Positions 50,681 through 59,979 are shown, numbered from the stretch's first letter. The stretch is DNA of 64,000 nt from Kribbella sandramycini (GCF_013131805.1 NZ_JABJRC010000003.1:496001-560000), one strand, 5' to 3'. Made by a program: numbers and translations. Notes: generated by a model not told the origin, from the sequence alone.

Positions 50681-51369
50681 TGGAGGGTTCCGTCTACTAT
50701 GCGAACTCGGCGTTGGGCGCGGGCGGAGACGTGGTCGTCATGGGTGATGACGGCCAGGGTCATGCCGCCGGCGTGGAGTTCGTCGAAGAGTTCGAGGATG
50801 GCTTCGGCGTTGGCGCTGTCCAGGTTGCCGGTGGGTTCGTCGGCCAGCAGGAGGCTGGGTTCGGCGACCAGGGCGCGGGCGATGGCGACGCGCTGGCGTT
50901 CGCCGCCGGAGAGGGTGGTCGGGCCGAAGTCCATCCGGTGGGCGAGGCCGACGCGTTCGAGGGCGACGCGGGCGCGGGCCATCCGTTCGCGGCGCGGGAC
51001 GCCGACGTAGACCATCGAGAGCGCGACGTTCTCCAGCACGGTCCGGTGCGCGAGCAGGTGGAAGGACTGGAAGACGAAGCCGATCCGCTCACCCCGCAGG
51101 ACGGCGCGCCGTCGCTCACGGAGGCTCATCGTGTCCACCCCGTCGAGGCGGTAGACCCCGCCGCTCGGGTTGTCGAGCAGCCCGAGCAGGTGCAGCAGGG
51201 TCGACTTGCCCGAGCCGGACGGTCCGACGATCGACAGGTACTCGCCCTGCCGGATCGTCAGATCGACATCCTTGATCGCCTCCACCTCCGGCGGTCCGGG
51301 GAAGAACCGGCGGACGCCGATCATCTCCACCACCGGAGCCGGCAACGCAACGCCCACGGGGACCGTCAT
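50674..51369 (-). CDS. MacB/LolD-type ABC transporter ATPase
   Basis: 231 residues. Walker A GPSGSGKST, Q-loop FVFQSFHLL, signature LSGGERQRVAIARAL, Walker B LLLADEPTGNLDS and the H-loop ITHDD are all intact. It powers the MacB-like permease. It overlaps the adaptor stop by ATGA. Confidence 0.95.
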   Translation of the reverse strand: MTVPVGVALPAPVVEMIGVRRFFPGPPEVEAIKDVDLTIRQGEYLSIVGPSGSGKSTLLHLLGLLDNPSGGVYRLDGVDTMSLRERRRAVLRGERIGFVFQSFHLLAHRTVLENVALSMVYVGVPRRERMARARVALERVGLAHRMDFGPTTLSGGERQRVAIARALVAEPSLLLADEPTGNLDSANAEAILELFDELHAGGMTLAVITHDDHVSARAQRRVRIVDGTLQW

Positions 51370-52661
51370 CGTCCGACCACCACCTGGTCGCCCTCGCCGA
51401 GTTTGGCGTCGCCGACCGGCGTCACCGCGGCGAATCCGTCCGCCGACAGCCCGACCTTGACCGGCACCAGCTCGGTCTTCCCGTCCCGCAGCACCTCGAC
51501 CCGCGACGCGCCGTCCGACCCGGCGGACAGTGCCGCCAGCGGCACGGTCAGCACCTTGCCGCTCGTGCTCTTGACCGGGATCGTCACCCGGACGTTCGCG
51601 TCCCGCAGCTGCTCGAGCTGCTTCGCGTTCAGCTTGTTCGGCGCGACCACGACGTCGTACGACTCGCCCTTGCGGGTCGCCCGCTTCACCTTGGCGTTCA
51701 CCGTCGACCCGTCGCCGAGGGTCAGGATCGCGGCCATCCCCGGCTTGAGGTTCTCGCCGGCCGCCGCGTCGACCTTGAGCGTGACGACCAGGGCCGCCCC
51801 GCTGGCCGACATCACCGCGCCGCTCGCCGTCCCGCCACGCTCGACGTTCACCTTGTCGACCCGCCGCGGCAGCGACTTCACGTAGACGATCTCGGCGACC
51901 GGCAACGGCGTCCCGGCCTTCAGTTCGGCGTCGTCCTGCGCCTCGCGGGCATCGGCCAGCGCCTCCTTGGCGTCCTCGACCGCGCCCTTCTGGACGGTCA
52001 GGTCCGGCGCCTTGGCGTCCTTGGCCTGTTTCAGCTGCGACTGCGCCTGGCGGAGAGCCTTCTTCGCGGCGTCGGTGTTCTTCTTCGCCGCGTCCGCCGC
52101 ATCCTTGAGCTGCTGCTCGGCCTCGGGCGCGTCGTACCCGGCCTGCTCGTACAGCTCACGGACGGCGCGCGCCGTCCCGCTGTCGTACTTACCGTCCACA
52201 CTGCCCGGGTCGAACCCGAGCCGGTCGAGCGTCCGCTCCAGCTGCAGGACGTCGGGGCCCTTGCTCCCCGGCGCCAGCGAGCGGTACATCGGCAGGACGC
52301 CGGCCAGCGCGATCACCGGCCGTCCGACGATCTCCAGCAGCGCCTTGCCCTCGGCGATCGTCGACCCGACCGCCGGGACCTTCCCGGTGACGATCGCCGG
52401 CGTCGTCAGCCCGCTGGTCTCGACCCGGATGTTCACCGCGCCGTCGAACGACGCGTCACCCCGGCCGACCACCTTGCTGGACAACGCCTTCTTCTCGACC
52501 GGGACCGTGATCTGGGAGGCCTTCGGCGCCGCCGTCTTGGCCGCCGCGTCCTCGGGTGAGGTGATCCGGGCGCCGGCCACGACGCCGACCCCGAGCGAGG
52601 CGGCCGCGAGCGAGGCCACCCCGACCAGGATCTGGCGCCGCGACTTGGGTGATGAGGTCAC
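51366..52661 (-). CDS. Membrane-fusion-like adaptor with peptidoglycan-binding domain
   Basis: 431 residues from a GTG overlapping the lipoprotein stop (GTGA, 52658-52661). N-terminal membrane anchor (about 10-30), barrel/lipoyl segments, a peptidoglycan-binding-like domain (about 125-170: GPDVLQLERTLDRLGF and VDGKYDSGTARAV), an Ala/Lys/Gln-rich coiled-coil hairpin (about 180-245) and a C-terminal beta-barrel region. It resembles MacA/RND adaptors, but in a Gram-positive envelope it probably links the exporter to the cell wall. Confidence 0.82.
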   Translation of the reverse strand: MTSSPKSRRQILVGVASLAAASLGVGVVAGARITSPEDAAAKTAAPKASQITVPVEKKALSSKVVGRGDASFDGAVNIRVETSGLTTPAIVTGKVPAVGSTIAEGKALLEIVGRPVIALAGVLPMYRSLAPGSKGPDVLQLERTLDRLGFDPGSVDGKYDSGTARAVRELYEQAGYDAPEAEQQLKDAADAAKKNTDAAKKALRQAQSQLKQAKDAKAPDLTVQKGAVEDAKEALADAREAQDDAELKAGTPLPVAEIVYVKSLPRRVDKVNVERGGTASGAVMSASGAALVVTLKVDAAAGENLKPGMAAILTLGDGSTVNAKVKRATRKGESYDVVVAPNKLNAKQLEQLRDANVRVTIPVKSTSGKVLTVPLAALSAGSDGASRVEVLRDGKTELVPVKVGLSADGFAAVTPVGDAKLGEGDQVVVGR

Positions 52662-53722
52662 CGGTTCGCCATTCCGTCGCGGTACGCCTCGAGCTCGGCC
52701 TTGTGCTGCTCGACGAACTCCTTCTCCATGGCGTACTGGACCTTCTTGTACGGCTCGTCGTACTTCGCCGCCTTGCACTTCTGGTCGGCGACCGCGAGCT
52801 CGGTCTCGGCCTTGCGCAGCTCGGCCAGCTTGGTCGCGTCGACCTTGTCGAACGACGGCGGCCCGACCACCGTGACGCTGCCGTCCTTACCGGGGCTGGG
52901 CGCTTCCGGCTTGTTCCCGGTCAGCTCGTCGAGCTGCTTCTGGATCTTCTCCCGCGGCTCCTCGAGTTTCGTGAACCCGCTGTGCCCGGCGTCGGCCAGG
53001 CAGTCCGACCAGGCCTTGATCGCGTCCACGACGCCCTGGTCGCTGTTGATCCGCTTGTTCAGCGCTTCCAGGTCCTTGAACAGCGCGTCGTACTTCTTGA
53101 AGTCGTCCTTGCTCTGGGTCGGATCGCCGTAGGCGTCGGAGAACGCCTTGCCGCGGCAGCCGATCTCCTCGGGTTTCGGTTTCGTGCCGTCCATCGGGAT
53201 GGCGACGGCCATCCCGTCACCGGCGCCCTTGCCGTTCAGCGCGGTGTCGTAGGCCTTCTGGGCGGACGGCGAGAGCGCGTCCCGGATCTTCTTGTTCGGG
53301 TCGGCGTCCTGGTCGTCGGCGCCGGCCTTGGACCAGTCGATGGTGCTGACCCCGTAGCCGTACTGCTCGGCGAACTTGTCCGGCGGCAGGTCGAAGGCCT
53401 CGGCGAACTTGCTCTTCTTCCGCGACTCCGGCGGGACGGCGACGTACTCGAATCCGGCCGCCTTCATACAGGCCACGGTCGAGTCCTCGACCTTGCGCTG
53501 TTTGGCCAGGTCCTCCGCGGAGGACTCGGTGGCGCCGCCGGCCCGGACGGCGCGCACCGAACCGCCACCGCTGCTGCTGATGAAACCCTCGCCCATGTAC
53601 TCGGCGAGCGGGCTCTTGTCGGTCTTGCCGTCACCCGCGACGGGCGACTTGTCCTGGTTGTTCCCGCAGGCTGCCAGGGCCAGGACGGCAACCAGGGCGA
53701 GCGCGGTGGTTTTGGTTCTCAT
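52658..53722 (-). CDS. Lipoprotein with cysteine-centred helical repeats, exporter-associated
   Basis: 354 residues. The lipobox LALAAC puts the lipidated Cys at 19. The mature protein is charged and mostly helical, with cysteines at 85, 189, 241 and 316; two lie in similar contexts (VACMKAAGFEYVAV and SDCLADAGHSGF). This Cys-x-x-x-Gly pattern occurs in many uncharacterised actinobacterial surface proteins and also in the extracellular domain of the histidine kinase encoded divergently. First gene of the exporter operon. Confidence 0.8.
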   Translation of the reverse strand: MRTKTTALALVAVLALAACGNNQDKSPVAGDGKTDKSPLAEYMGEGFISSSGGGSVRAVRAGGATESSAEDLAKQRKVEDSTVACMKAAGFEYVAVPPESRKKSKFAEAFDLPPDKFAEQYGYGVSTIDWSKAGADDQDADPNKKIRDALSPSAQKAYDTALNGKGAGDGMAVAIPMDGTKPKPEEIGCRGKAFSDAYGDPTQSKDDFKKYDALFKDLEALNKRINSDQGVVDAIKAWSDCLADAGHSGFTKLEEPREKIQKQLDELTGNKPEAPSPGKDGSVTVVGPPSFDKVDATKLAELRKAETELAVADQKCKAAKYDEPYKKVQYAMEKEFVEQHKAELEAYRDGMANR

Positions 53723-53835
53723 GGCAGTGGAGCGTGCCGTCCGGGTCGTGAAGAACCTGTGAAGGACCGGTTTGCACCCGATGCTCTCAGTCGATCTTCA
53801 TCGGATTCTCATGAAGTTCGGGGACATTAAAGAGC

Positions 53836-54534
53836 ATGCCTGCCCGGATCCTGGTCGCCGAAGACGATGTCAAACAGGCCGAACTGATCCGGCGGTACCT
53901 CGAGCGGGAGGGGCATCTGACAGTCGTCGTCCACGACGGTCGCGCCGCGATCGACGAGGCCCGCCGGCGTAGTCCGGACCTGCTGGTCCTCGACGTGATG
54001 ATGCCCAAGGTGGACGGTCTGGACGTCTGCCGGGTGCTGCGTGCGGACGGCGACGTCCCGATCATCATGCTGACCGCCCGCTCGACCGAGGACGACCTGC
54101 TGCTCGGGCTCGATCTGGGCGCGGACGACTACCTGACCAAGCCGTACAACCCGCGCGAGCTGGTGGCCCGGGTCCGGACCGTGCTGCGCCGGACGCGCAG
54201 CCGCGCCGAGGGTGAGGTGTATCGAGTCGGCGAGCTGGAGATCGACCCCGGGCGGCACGAGGTCCGGCTGACCGGTGAGCTGGTCGACGTCACGCCGGCC
54301 GAGTTCAAGATCCTGGCCTGCCTGGCCGCGGCGCCCGGGCGGGCGTTCTCCCGGCAGCAGCTGCTGGAGCACGCGTTCGGGTTCGACCACTACGTCTTCG
54401 ACCGGACGGTCGACGTCCACGTGATGAACCTGCGCAAGAAGATCGAGCCGCCGGGTGGGGCGCCGGCGTACCTGAAGACCGTGTACGGCGTCGGCTACAA
54501 GCTGGCGGACAAGGTGGGTTCCGATGCGTCGTAG
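53836..54534 (+). CDS. OmpR-family response regulator
   Basis: 232 residues. Receiver domain with EDD (9-11), phospho-acceptor Asp53 in VLDVMMP, Thr in MLTARS and Lys in LTKPYNPRE. The C-terminal winged helix (about 130-228) contains FDRTVDVHVMNLRKKI. The stop overlaps the kinase start by 11 bases. Divergent from the exporter operon across 113 bases, which it probably controls. Confidence 0.95.
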   Translation: MPARILVAEDDVKQAELIRRYLEREGHLTVVVHDGRAAIDEARRRSPDLLVLDVMMPKVDGLDVCRVLRADGDVPIIMLTARSTEDDLLLGLDLGADDYLTKPYNPRELVARVRTVLRRTRSRAEGEVYRVGELEIDPGRHEVRLTGELVDVTPAEFKILACLAAAPGRAFSRQQLLEHAFGFDHYVFDRTVDVHVMNLRKKIEPPGGAPAYLKTVYGVGYKLADKVGSDAS

Positions 54535-56506
54535 TCTGCTGGTCCGGTTCCTGGGGTTGTCGCTGGCGGTCGCGCTCGGCGCGGTGGTCGCGACGGCGGT
54601 GATCGCGTCGTACAGCACCACCGAGTCGTTACAGGGCGAGCTGGACGCGAACGCCGGGCAGCTGCAGGCCGACACCCGGATCTACAGCTCACTGAGCGAC
54701 TACGCCGTGAATCACAACGGCTGGGCCGGTGTCGACAAAGAGGTCCGTCGACTCGCCGACGAAACCGGCCGCCGGATCGCGGTCACCGAGCCCGACGGCA
54801 CCGTGATCGCGGACTCGGCCCGAATGCTCGGCGCCGCGCCCGAGCTGCCCTCGGTGCCGGCGGCAACCATTGACGCGAGCAACCAGGCCGGCCTCGCGTC
54901 AGCGGTACCGCTCATGTCGTACAAGGCCGTCGGCCGGACGGTGTCGGTCGGCTCGGCGGTGCAGTTCACCTCGGCCCGGGCCTGGGCGCCGATCGGCGAC
55001 CCGAGCTGGGGTCTGACCGACAAGGAGCGGGAGGAGCGGGCGAAGCTCGCGCAGCAGGCCGCCGACTGTCTGGACGCCCGCGGCTTCCCCGCCTACGTCG
55101 CGACCAGTGACGGGACGACGACGGTGACGATCCAGGCCGGTCAGACCGATGACGGCACCGGCCTGGAGATCGTCCAGCCGGCGAACGGCTACTTGATGGC
55201 CGGCGTCGAGGCGCAGCTCGCCGACAGCGTGCCGCCGACCGCCGGTAAGCCGATCACCAAGGCCGACAAGGAGCGCGCCGAGGAGGCCACGGCCCGGTCC
55301 AAGGCCGCAGCCGCCTGTACGCCGAAGGGCCTGTACGCCCCCAGCGCCAAGGCGAAGCTGGTCAACGACGACGAGGTCCGGCGGGCCAAGGAGTGCCTGG
55401 ACGCGGCGAGGATCAAGTTCACGCTGACCCGCACCGAGGACGGCTTGCAGCAGGTGACGGTCCCGAAGGGGACCGAGGCCACCACCCCCGCCCAGTTCTT
55501 CGAATGCGCCCAGCAGGCGAGCTCACAGGCGCTGGCGCCGTACGTCGCGCCGCCCGCGCAGCTCTTCCTCGGGTCGAAGAGCACCTTCAACCTGTTCTCG
55601 GCCGAGGGCATGTTGCGGACGGCGGCGACCGCGCTCGGCGTGATGCTGATCGCGGCCCTGGTGATGCTGCTGACCGGGCGCCGGCTGGTCCGGCCGATCG
55701 TCGCGCTGACCGGCGCGGCCCAGCGGATGCGGAACGGCGATCACGCCGCTCGCGTCCCGGTCACCGGGAAGGACGAGGTGGCCCGGCTCGGGCACGCGTT
55801 CAACGCGATGGCCGAATCGATCCAGCGCGCGGACTTCCAGCGGAAGGCGATGGTCAGCGATGTCGCCCACGAACTACGGACCCCCTTGGCCAACATCAAG
55901 GGGTACCTGGTCGCGTCGGAGGACGGCGTCGTCCCGCTGGATGCCGAGCTGGTCACCTCGCTCCTCGAGGAGACCGGCCTGCTCGAACACCTCGTCGCCG
56001 ACCTGCAGGACCTCGCGCTGGCTGACGCCGGCATGCTCCGGATGCACCCGGCCGAACGCAACCTGACCGAGATCGCCCAGCAGGTCGTCCTCGCGCACCG
56101 CCCGGCCGCCGAAGCCGCCGGCGTCACGCTCACCGCCGACGTCCCCGCCCAGGCGATGGCCGCTGTCGACAACGCCCGCATGCGCCAAGCCCTCGGCAAC
56201 CTGGTCGCCAACGCCATCCGCTTCACCCCGACCGGCGGCACCGTCGTCGTCGGCGTCCGCCCGGTCGACGACGGCTACAACCTCACCGTCACCGACAACG
56301 GCGCCGGCATCGCCGAAGAGCACCTCCCACACCTCTTCGACCGCTTCTACCGAGCCGAACAGTCCCGCTCCCGCACCACCGGCGGCAGCGGCCTCGGCCT
56401 GGCCATCACCAAACACCTCATCGAAGCCCACCAAGGCACCATCACCGTCACCAGCCGCCTCAACTCCGGCTCCGTCTTCACCGCCTGGATCCCCCGCAAG
56501 CACTAA
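54524..56506 (+). CDS. Sensor histidine kinase with large extracellular cysteine-rich domain
   Basis: 660 residues. TM1 (about 7-29), an extracellular domain of about 330 residues, TM2 (about 363-384), HAMP (about 385-437), HisKA with His449 in DVAHELRTPLAN, and HATPase with NAIRFTPTGG, DNGAGI and GGSGLGLAI. The sensor domain has cysteines at 182, 265, 291 and 328; two sit in AADCLDARGFPAYV and KECLDAARIKFTL, resembling the lipoprotein's cysteine motifs. The extracellular part is much longer than usual. It probably senses envelope damage or an antimicrobial. Confidence 0.92.
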   Translation: MRRSLLVRFLGLSLAVALGAVVATAVIASYSTTESLQGELDANAGQLQADTRIYSSLSDYAVNHNGWAGVDKEVRRLADETGRRIAVTEPDGTVIADSARMLGAAPELPSVPAATIDASNQAGLASAVPLMSYKAVGRTVSVGSAVQFTSARAWAPIGDPSWGLTDKEREERAKLAQQAADCLDARGFPAYVATSDGTTTVTIQAGQTDDGTGLEIVQPANGYLMAGVEAQLADSVPPTAGKPITKADKERAEEATARSKAAAACTPKGLYAPSAKAKLVNDDEVRRAKECLDAARIKFTLTRTEDGLQQVTVPKGTEATTPAQFFECAQQASSQALAPYVAPPAQLFLGSKSTFNLFSAEGMLRTAATALGVMLIAALVMLLTGRRLVRPIVALTGAAQRMRNGDHAARVPVTGKDEVARLGHAFNAMAESIQRADFQRKAMVSDVAHELRTPLANIKGYLVASEDGVVPLDAELVTSLLEETGLLEHLVADLQDLALADAGMLRMHPAERNLTEIAQQVVLAHRPAAEAAGVTLTADVPAQAMAAVDNARMRQALGNLVANAIRFTPTGGTVVVGVRPVDDGYNLTVTDNGAGIAEEHLPHLFDRFYRAEQSRSRTTGGSGLGLAITKHLIEAHQGTITVTSRLNSGSVFTAWIPRKH

Positions 56507-56508
56507 CA

Positions 56509-56591
56509 ACAGGACGTACAGGCCCACTCGCCTGCTCCAGAGGCCCGGCCGCAGCGGCCTGCGCAGAGCTACGCAGCCGACTACGTCCTGT
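56509..56591. repeat. Long-range inverted repeat after the kinase gene
   Basis: ACAGGACGTA (56509-56518) and TACGTCCTGT (56582-56591) are perfect 10-bp arms enclosing 63 bases that contain smaller GC-rich dyads. It lies just after the kinase stop and may act as a terminator. Confidence 0.5.
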
Positions 56592-56620
56592 CCTTCAGGC
56601 TGACGACCTACGATCGGACC

Positions 56621-57040
56621 ATGGCGGGGAGGCAGGCCCGAGTAGCCGACGTGCACGCGGTCGCGCGCGCGATGCCACATGTCACGGTGTGGGAGCGGGA
56701 CGACGGGACCGACCGGCCGGTGTATCAAATCGGCGGGAAGTCGTTCGTATTCTTCCGGACGGCGCGGCCCGACGCCGTCGATCCGGTGACCGGGGAGAAG
56801 TACGACGACGTGATCATGATCTGGACGGAGTCCGAGGACGAGAAGCTCGCGCTGCTCGCGGACGACTCCCTGCCGTTCTTCAGCACCCCGCATTTCGACG
56901 GGCATCCGTCGGTGCTGGTCCGGGCGAGCCGGATCGGTGAGCTGAGCCGGCAGGAGCTGACCGAGATCGTTCAGGACGCATGGCTGTCCCGCGCATCCGC
57001 CCGCCGCGCCACGGCCTGGCTGAAGGAGCATCGGCTGTGA
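56621..57040 (+). CDS. MmcQ/YjbR family protein
   Basis: 139 residues. It has ARAMPHVTVWERDDGTDRPV, VYQIGGKSFVFFRT, the FFSTPHFDG turn and LTEIVQDAWLSRASARRATA, fitting the MmcQ/YjbR fold (a CyaY-like double-wing DNA-binding-like domain). Function unknown. Its stop overlaps the next start by GTGA. Confidence 0.85.
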   Translation: MAGRQARVADVHAVARAMPHVTVWERDDGTDRPVYQIGGKSFVFFRTARPDAVDPVTGEKYDDVIMIWTESEDEKLALLADDSLPFFSTPHFDGHPSVLVRASRIGELSRQELTEIVQDAWLSRASARRATAWLKEHRL

Positions 57041-57636
57041 GCTACTACCCCGGCGGGATTGCCGCTCCGGACTACAACCAGAAGCCGCCGCGGATGAACC
57101 GGGCGGGCCTGGTGATCGTGTTGATGCTGGTGTTGCTGGTTGCGGTGGTTGGGACGGGGATCGCGGTGGCGGTGCGGCTGGTGAACAGCCGGGAGAGCGC
57201 GGAGCCGGCGCCGGCGCCGGTGACTTCGGTTGCGCCGAGCAAGAAGCCGACGCAGCCGGTGAAGCCGACGACCACGCCGTCGGTGAAGAAGCCCTCGGTG
57301 ACGCCGGTGCGGCCGGTGCAGATCACGCCGGAGGGGCCGCGGGGCGGACCGGAGGGGGTGGCGAAGCAGTTGGTCGCGCGGCTGAACGCTAACGACGGCC
57401 GGGGTGTCGGCGCGCTGGCCTGCCCCGACGCGAACAACTTGCTGCAGACGCTGCTGCGGACGCAGGTGAAGCAGCCGGCCAAGCTCACGACCGGGCGGAC
57501 GATCGCTCAGGAGCCGGTGATCGCCATCGAGCTGTCCGGGACGATGAACGGCAAGGGCGTGAGCGGCGTGATCGTGATCCGGGACGACAAGCAGGGCTTG
57601 TGCGTGCAGGCCTTTCAGGTCATTCGGTTGCCGTAG
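57037..57636 (+). CDS. Membrane-anchored protein with Pro/Thr/Lys linker and extracytoplasmic domain
   Basis: 199 residues from a GTG overlapping the previous stop. A short Pro/Tyr-rich cytoplasmic tail, one transmembrane helix (about 23-48), a Pro/Thr/Lys-rich stalk (about 52-105) and a globular domain of about 90 residues (VAKQLVARLNANDGRGVGAL to the end) resembling DUF4878/NTF2-like lumenal domains. Two cysteines in the globular part may pair. Function unknown. Confidence 0.6.
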   Translation: MSYYPGGIAAPDYNQKPPRMNRAGLVIVLMLVLLVAVVGTGIAVAVRLVNSRESAEPAPAPVTSVAPSKKPTQPVKPTTTPSVKKPSVTPVRPVQITPEGPRGGPEGVAKQLVARLNANDGRGVGALACPDANNLLQTLLRTQVKQPAKLTTGRTIAQEPVIAIELSGTMNGKGVSGVIVIRDDKQGLCVQAFQVIRLP

Positions 57637-58573
57637 CCAGGGAGCGGGCGGTGTCGAGGAGGTTGGCGCCGGTGGGGAGGGTGGCGATGATGGGGGTGTC
57701 GAGGCCGTTGGCGACGTAGCGGTTGATGTGGGCTCGGCAGGCGGCTGGTGAGCCGTGGACGATCAGGTCGTCGATCACTTCGACCGGGATGGCGGCCATG
57801 GCGGCGTTGCGGTCGCCGGCGGCCCAGGCCTCGCGCAGGGGTTGCATCGCGGGGCCGCGGCCGAGCCAGTCGTGGAAGGCGGCGTAGCCGGGGACGGTCA
57901 GGTAGGTCGCGATCAGGTAGCGGCCGATGTTGCGGGCCATCTCGGCGTCCTCGGTGACGCAGACGAAGATCCGCGCGGCCAGCTCCTTGTCCGGTCCGAG
58001 CTCGGCCCGGACTTGGCGGACGTCGTCCGCGGACAGCCAGTTCGTGATCGCGCCGTCCGCCTCGCGCGCGGCCAGCTTGAGCATCTGCGGCCGGAGCGCG
58101 GCGAGCATGATCGCGGGCGGTACGTCAGGCGCCTTCTCCAGCCGGAACCGGTTGATCGTGAAGCTGTCGAACGTCCCGTCGACCTTCTCGCCCGCGAAGG
58201 CCTGCCGCAGGAAGCGCAGGACGTCGCGCGTCCGCGCCAGCGGCGGGTCGTAAGCGATCCCGTTCCACCCGGTCACGATCGTCTCCGACGAGGCGCCGAT
58301 CCCGAGCACGAACCGCCCCGGCGCGAGATCGGCCAGCGCGGCCGCGCTCATCGCCAGCGCCGCCGGACCGCGCGTGTGCACCGGTACGACGGCCGTCCCC
58401 AGCCGAAGCCGATCGTCCCACTCCGACGCCAGAACCAACGGGGTGAACGCATCCGCCCCAGCCACCTCGGCCGACCAAAGATCCGTGTACCCCAACCCGG
58501 CCAGCTCGGCGATCAACGACCGGTGGTCCCGCAGTGGGACGCCGGTCAGCGGCACCGTCAGCCCCCAGCGCAT
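57620..58573 (-). CDS. LLM-class F420-dependent oxidoreductase
   Basis: 317 residues from the ATG at 58573, which overlaps the SDR stop by one base (TGATG). Luciferase-like TIM barrel: YTDLWSAEVAGADAFTPL, LRLGTAVVPVHTRGP, GRFVLGIGASSETIV and ARTRDVLRFLR. Family members in actinobacteria use F420 rather than FMN. Last gene of the six-gene acyl-CoA operon; it may reduce or oxidise a pathway intermediate. It overlaps the convergent gene by 17 bases. Confidence 0.88.
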   Translation of the reverse strand: MRWGLTVPLTGVPLRDHRSLIAELAGLGYTDLWSAEVAGADAFTPLVLASEWDDRLRLGTAVVPVHTRGPAALAMSAAALADLAPGRFVLGIGASSETIVTGWNGIAYDPPLARTRDVLRFLRQAFAGEKVDGTFDSFTINRFRLEKAPDVPPAIMLAALRPQMLKLAAREADGAITNWLSADDVRQVRAELGPDKELAARIFVCVTEDAEMARNIGRYLIATYLTVPGYAAFHDWLGRGPAMQPLREAWAAGDRNAAMAAIPVEVIDDLIVHGSPAACRAHINRYVANGLDTPIIATLPTGANLLDTARSLATATE

Positions 58574-59319
58574 CAGATCAGCTTCCGCAGGATCGGCAAC
58601 GGAACCGCCTTCATGAACCGCGCCAGCGGCACCCACGGCCAGGCCGGCACGTACGCGTTCGCCTTCTCCGCCTCGATCGCCTTCACCATCGACCGGACGC
58701 CGGGCACGGTGTCGACGATCAGCGGCGTGTTCTGCACATGCTCGTTCAATGCGGACTTGATGTACCCCGGGTAGATCGTGCTGATCTCGATAGGCTTGTT
58801 CAGCATCTCCATCCGCAGCCCCTCGGCCAGCGACGCGACCCCGGCCTTGGCGGCGGCGTACGCCGTGATCGTCTTCGGCAGCCCGCGGAGCGCGGCGGCC
58901 GACGCGATGAAGACCAGATGACCCGCGTTCCGCGCGCGGAAGAGCTCCATCGCGGCCTCGGCCTGGGTGAACGCGGCCATGAAGTTCGTCTGCAGGGTCT
59001 CCCGGTTCACCTCCGGCCGGCCGGTGCCGACCGGCACGCCCTTGCCGATCCCGGCGTTCACGATGATCCGGTCGAGCCCGCCGTGCGCGGCGTCCGCCTC
59101 CCGGAAGACCGTGAACACCTGCTCGTCATCGGTGACGTCGAGTTTGTGGACGGTGATCGTCAGCCCGGGGTGCCGGTCGAGGAACTCGTCCCGGAGCGCG
59201 GCCAGCCGGTCCTCGCGGCGGGCGGTCAGCGCGAGGTTGTGCCCCTTGGCGGCGAACTGCCGGGCCATCTCCTCGCCCAGCCCGGCGCTCGCACCCGTGA
59301 TCAAGATGTTCCGTCTCAT
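58573..59319 (-). CDS. SDR family oxidoreductase
   Basis: 248 residues. ITGASAGLGEEMARQFA, VNAGIGKGVP, FIASAAALRGLPKTITAYAA with YAAAK, and GYIKSALNEH. It resembles the actinobacterial SDRs that act on fatty or sterol-like hydroxyacyl substrates. Its start overlaps the histidine phosphatase stop by ATGA. Confidence 0.87.
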   Translation of the reverse strand: MRRNILITGASAGLGEEMARQFAAKGHNLALTARREDRLAALRDEFLDRHPGLTITVHKLDVTDDEQVFTVFREADAAHGGLDRIIVNAGIGKGVPVGTGRPEVNRETLQTNFMAAFTQAEAAMELFRARNAGHLVFIASAAALRGLPKTITAYAAAKAGVASLAEGLRMEMLNKPIEISTIYPGYIKSALNEHVQNTPLIVDTVPGVRSMVKAIEAEKANAYVPAWPWVPLARFMKAVPLPILRKLI

Positions 59320-59978
59320 CGGTAGGTGAGCCTTTCGCTGCCGTCGAAGTGTCCGTGCTCGTTGTAGCTGACCATCGTCAGTCCGCTGCGCCCCGACACG
59401 ACTTTGGTGATCGCGGTGTTGATCGTGACCGGGTTCAGCCGCGCCCAGAGACCGTCGCCGCCGGAGAGCAGCCGGCTGACGACCGCGGCGATCGGCCCGC
59501 CCGAGGTGAACACGAGCGCGGTCTCGCCTTTGCCGAGCCGCGCGGCGGTTCGGCGTACGGCGGCCTCGGACCGGTCGCAGAAGGCCTGGAAGGTCTCGTC
59601 GTACCCCGCGCCGCCGTCGATCCAGCGCTGCGTCGCCGCGGTGAACATCTCCTGGAAGGCCCGTTTCGGGTTCCCCGTCCGGGCCAGGTCGGCGATCATC
59701 AGGGCGCGCGCCTTATACGCCGGTTTGTGCGCGACGATCACCTGGTCGTGGTCGAACTCGTCGTACCCGTGGTCGATCTCGGCGGTGAAACCGGCCAGCG
59801 TCGCGGTCTGCTCGTGCCGGCGCATCGACCCGGCGACGACCAGGTCGGCGCGGATCCCGCGGGCGGCCAGATCGGTGCCTAGGGCAACGGCCTGCTGCTC
59901 GCCGAGGGTGGAGAGTTTGTCGTAGTCGCGGGCGCCGAAGGACGCCTGCGCGTGCCGGACCAGGTAGATCGTCGGCAT
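59316..59978 (-). CDS. Histidine phosphatase family protein with altered second active-site His
   Basis: 220 residues. The N-terminal YLVRHAQASFGARDYDKL carries the RHxx phospho-histidine motif and SMRRHEQTA the second Arg. The usual C-terminal SHGG block reads VFTSGGPIAAV, so the second catalytic histidine appears to be replaced by Ser. Such TSGG variants form a subgroup with unclear activity. Between the kinase and SDR genes it may dephosphorylate a pathway intermediate. One base separates it from the kinase gene. Confidence 0.8.
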   Translation of the reverse strand: MPTIYLVRHAQASFGARDYDKLSTLGEQQAVALGTDLAARGIRADLVVAGSMRRHEQTATLAGFTAEIDHGYDEFDHDQVIVAHKPAYKARALMIADLARTGNPKRAFQEMFTAATQRWIDGGAGYDETFQAFCDRSEAAVRRTAARLGKGETALVFTSGGPIAAVVSRLLSGGDGLWARLNPVTINTAITKVVSGRSGLTMVSYNEHGHFDGSERLTYR

Positions 59979-59979
59979 C

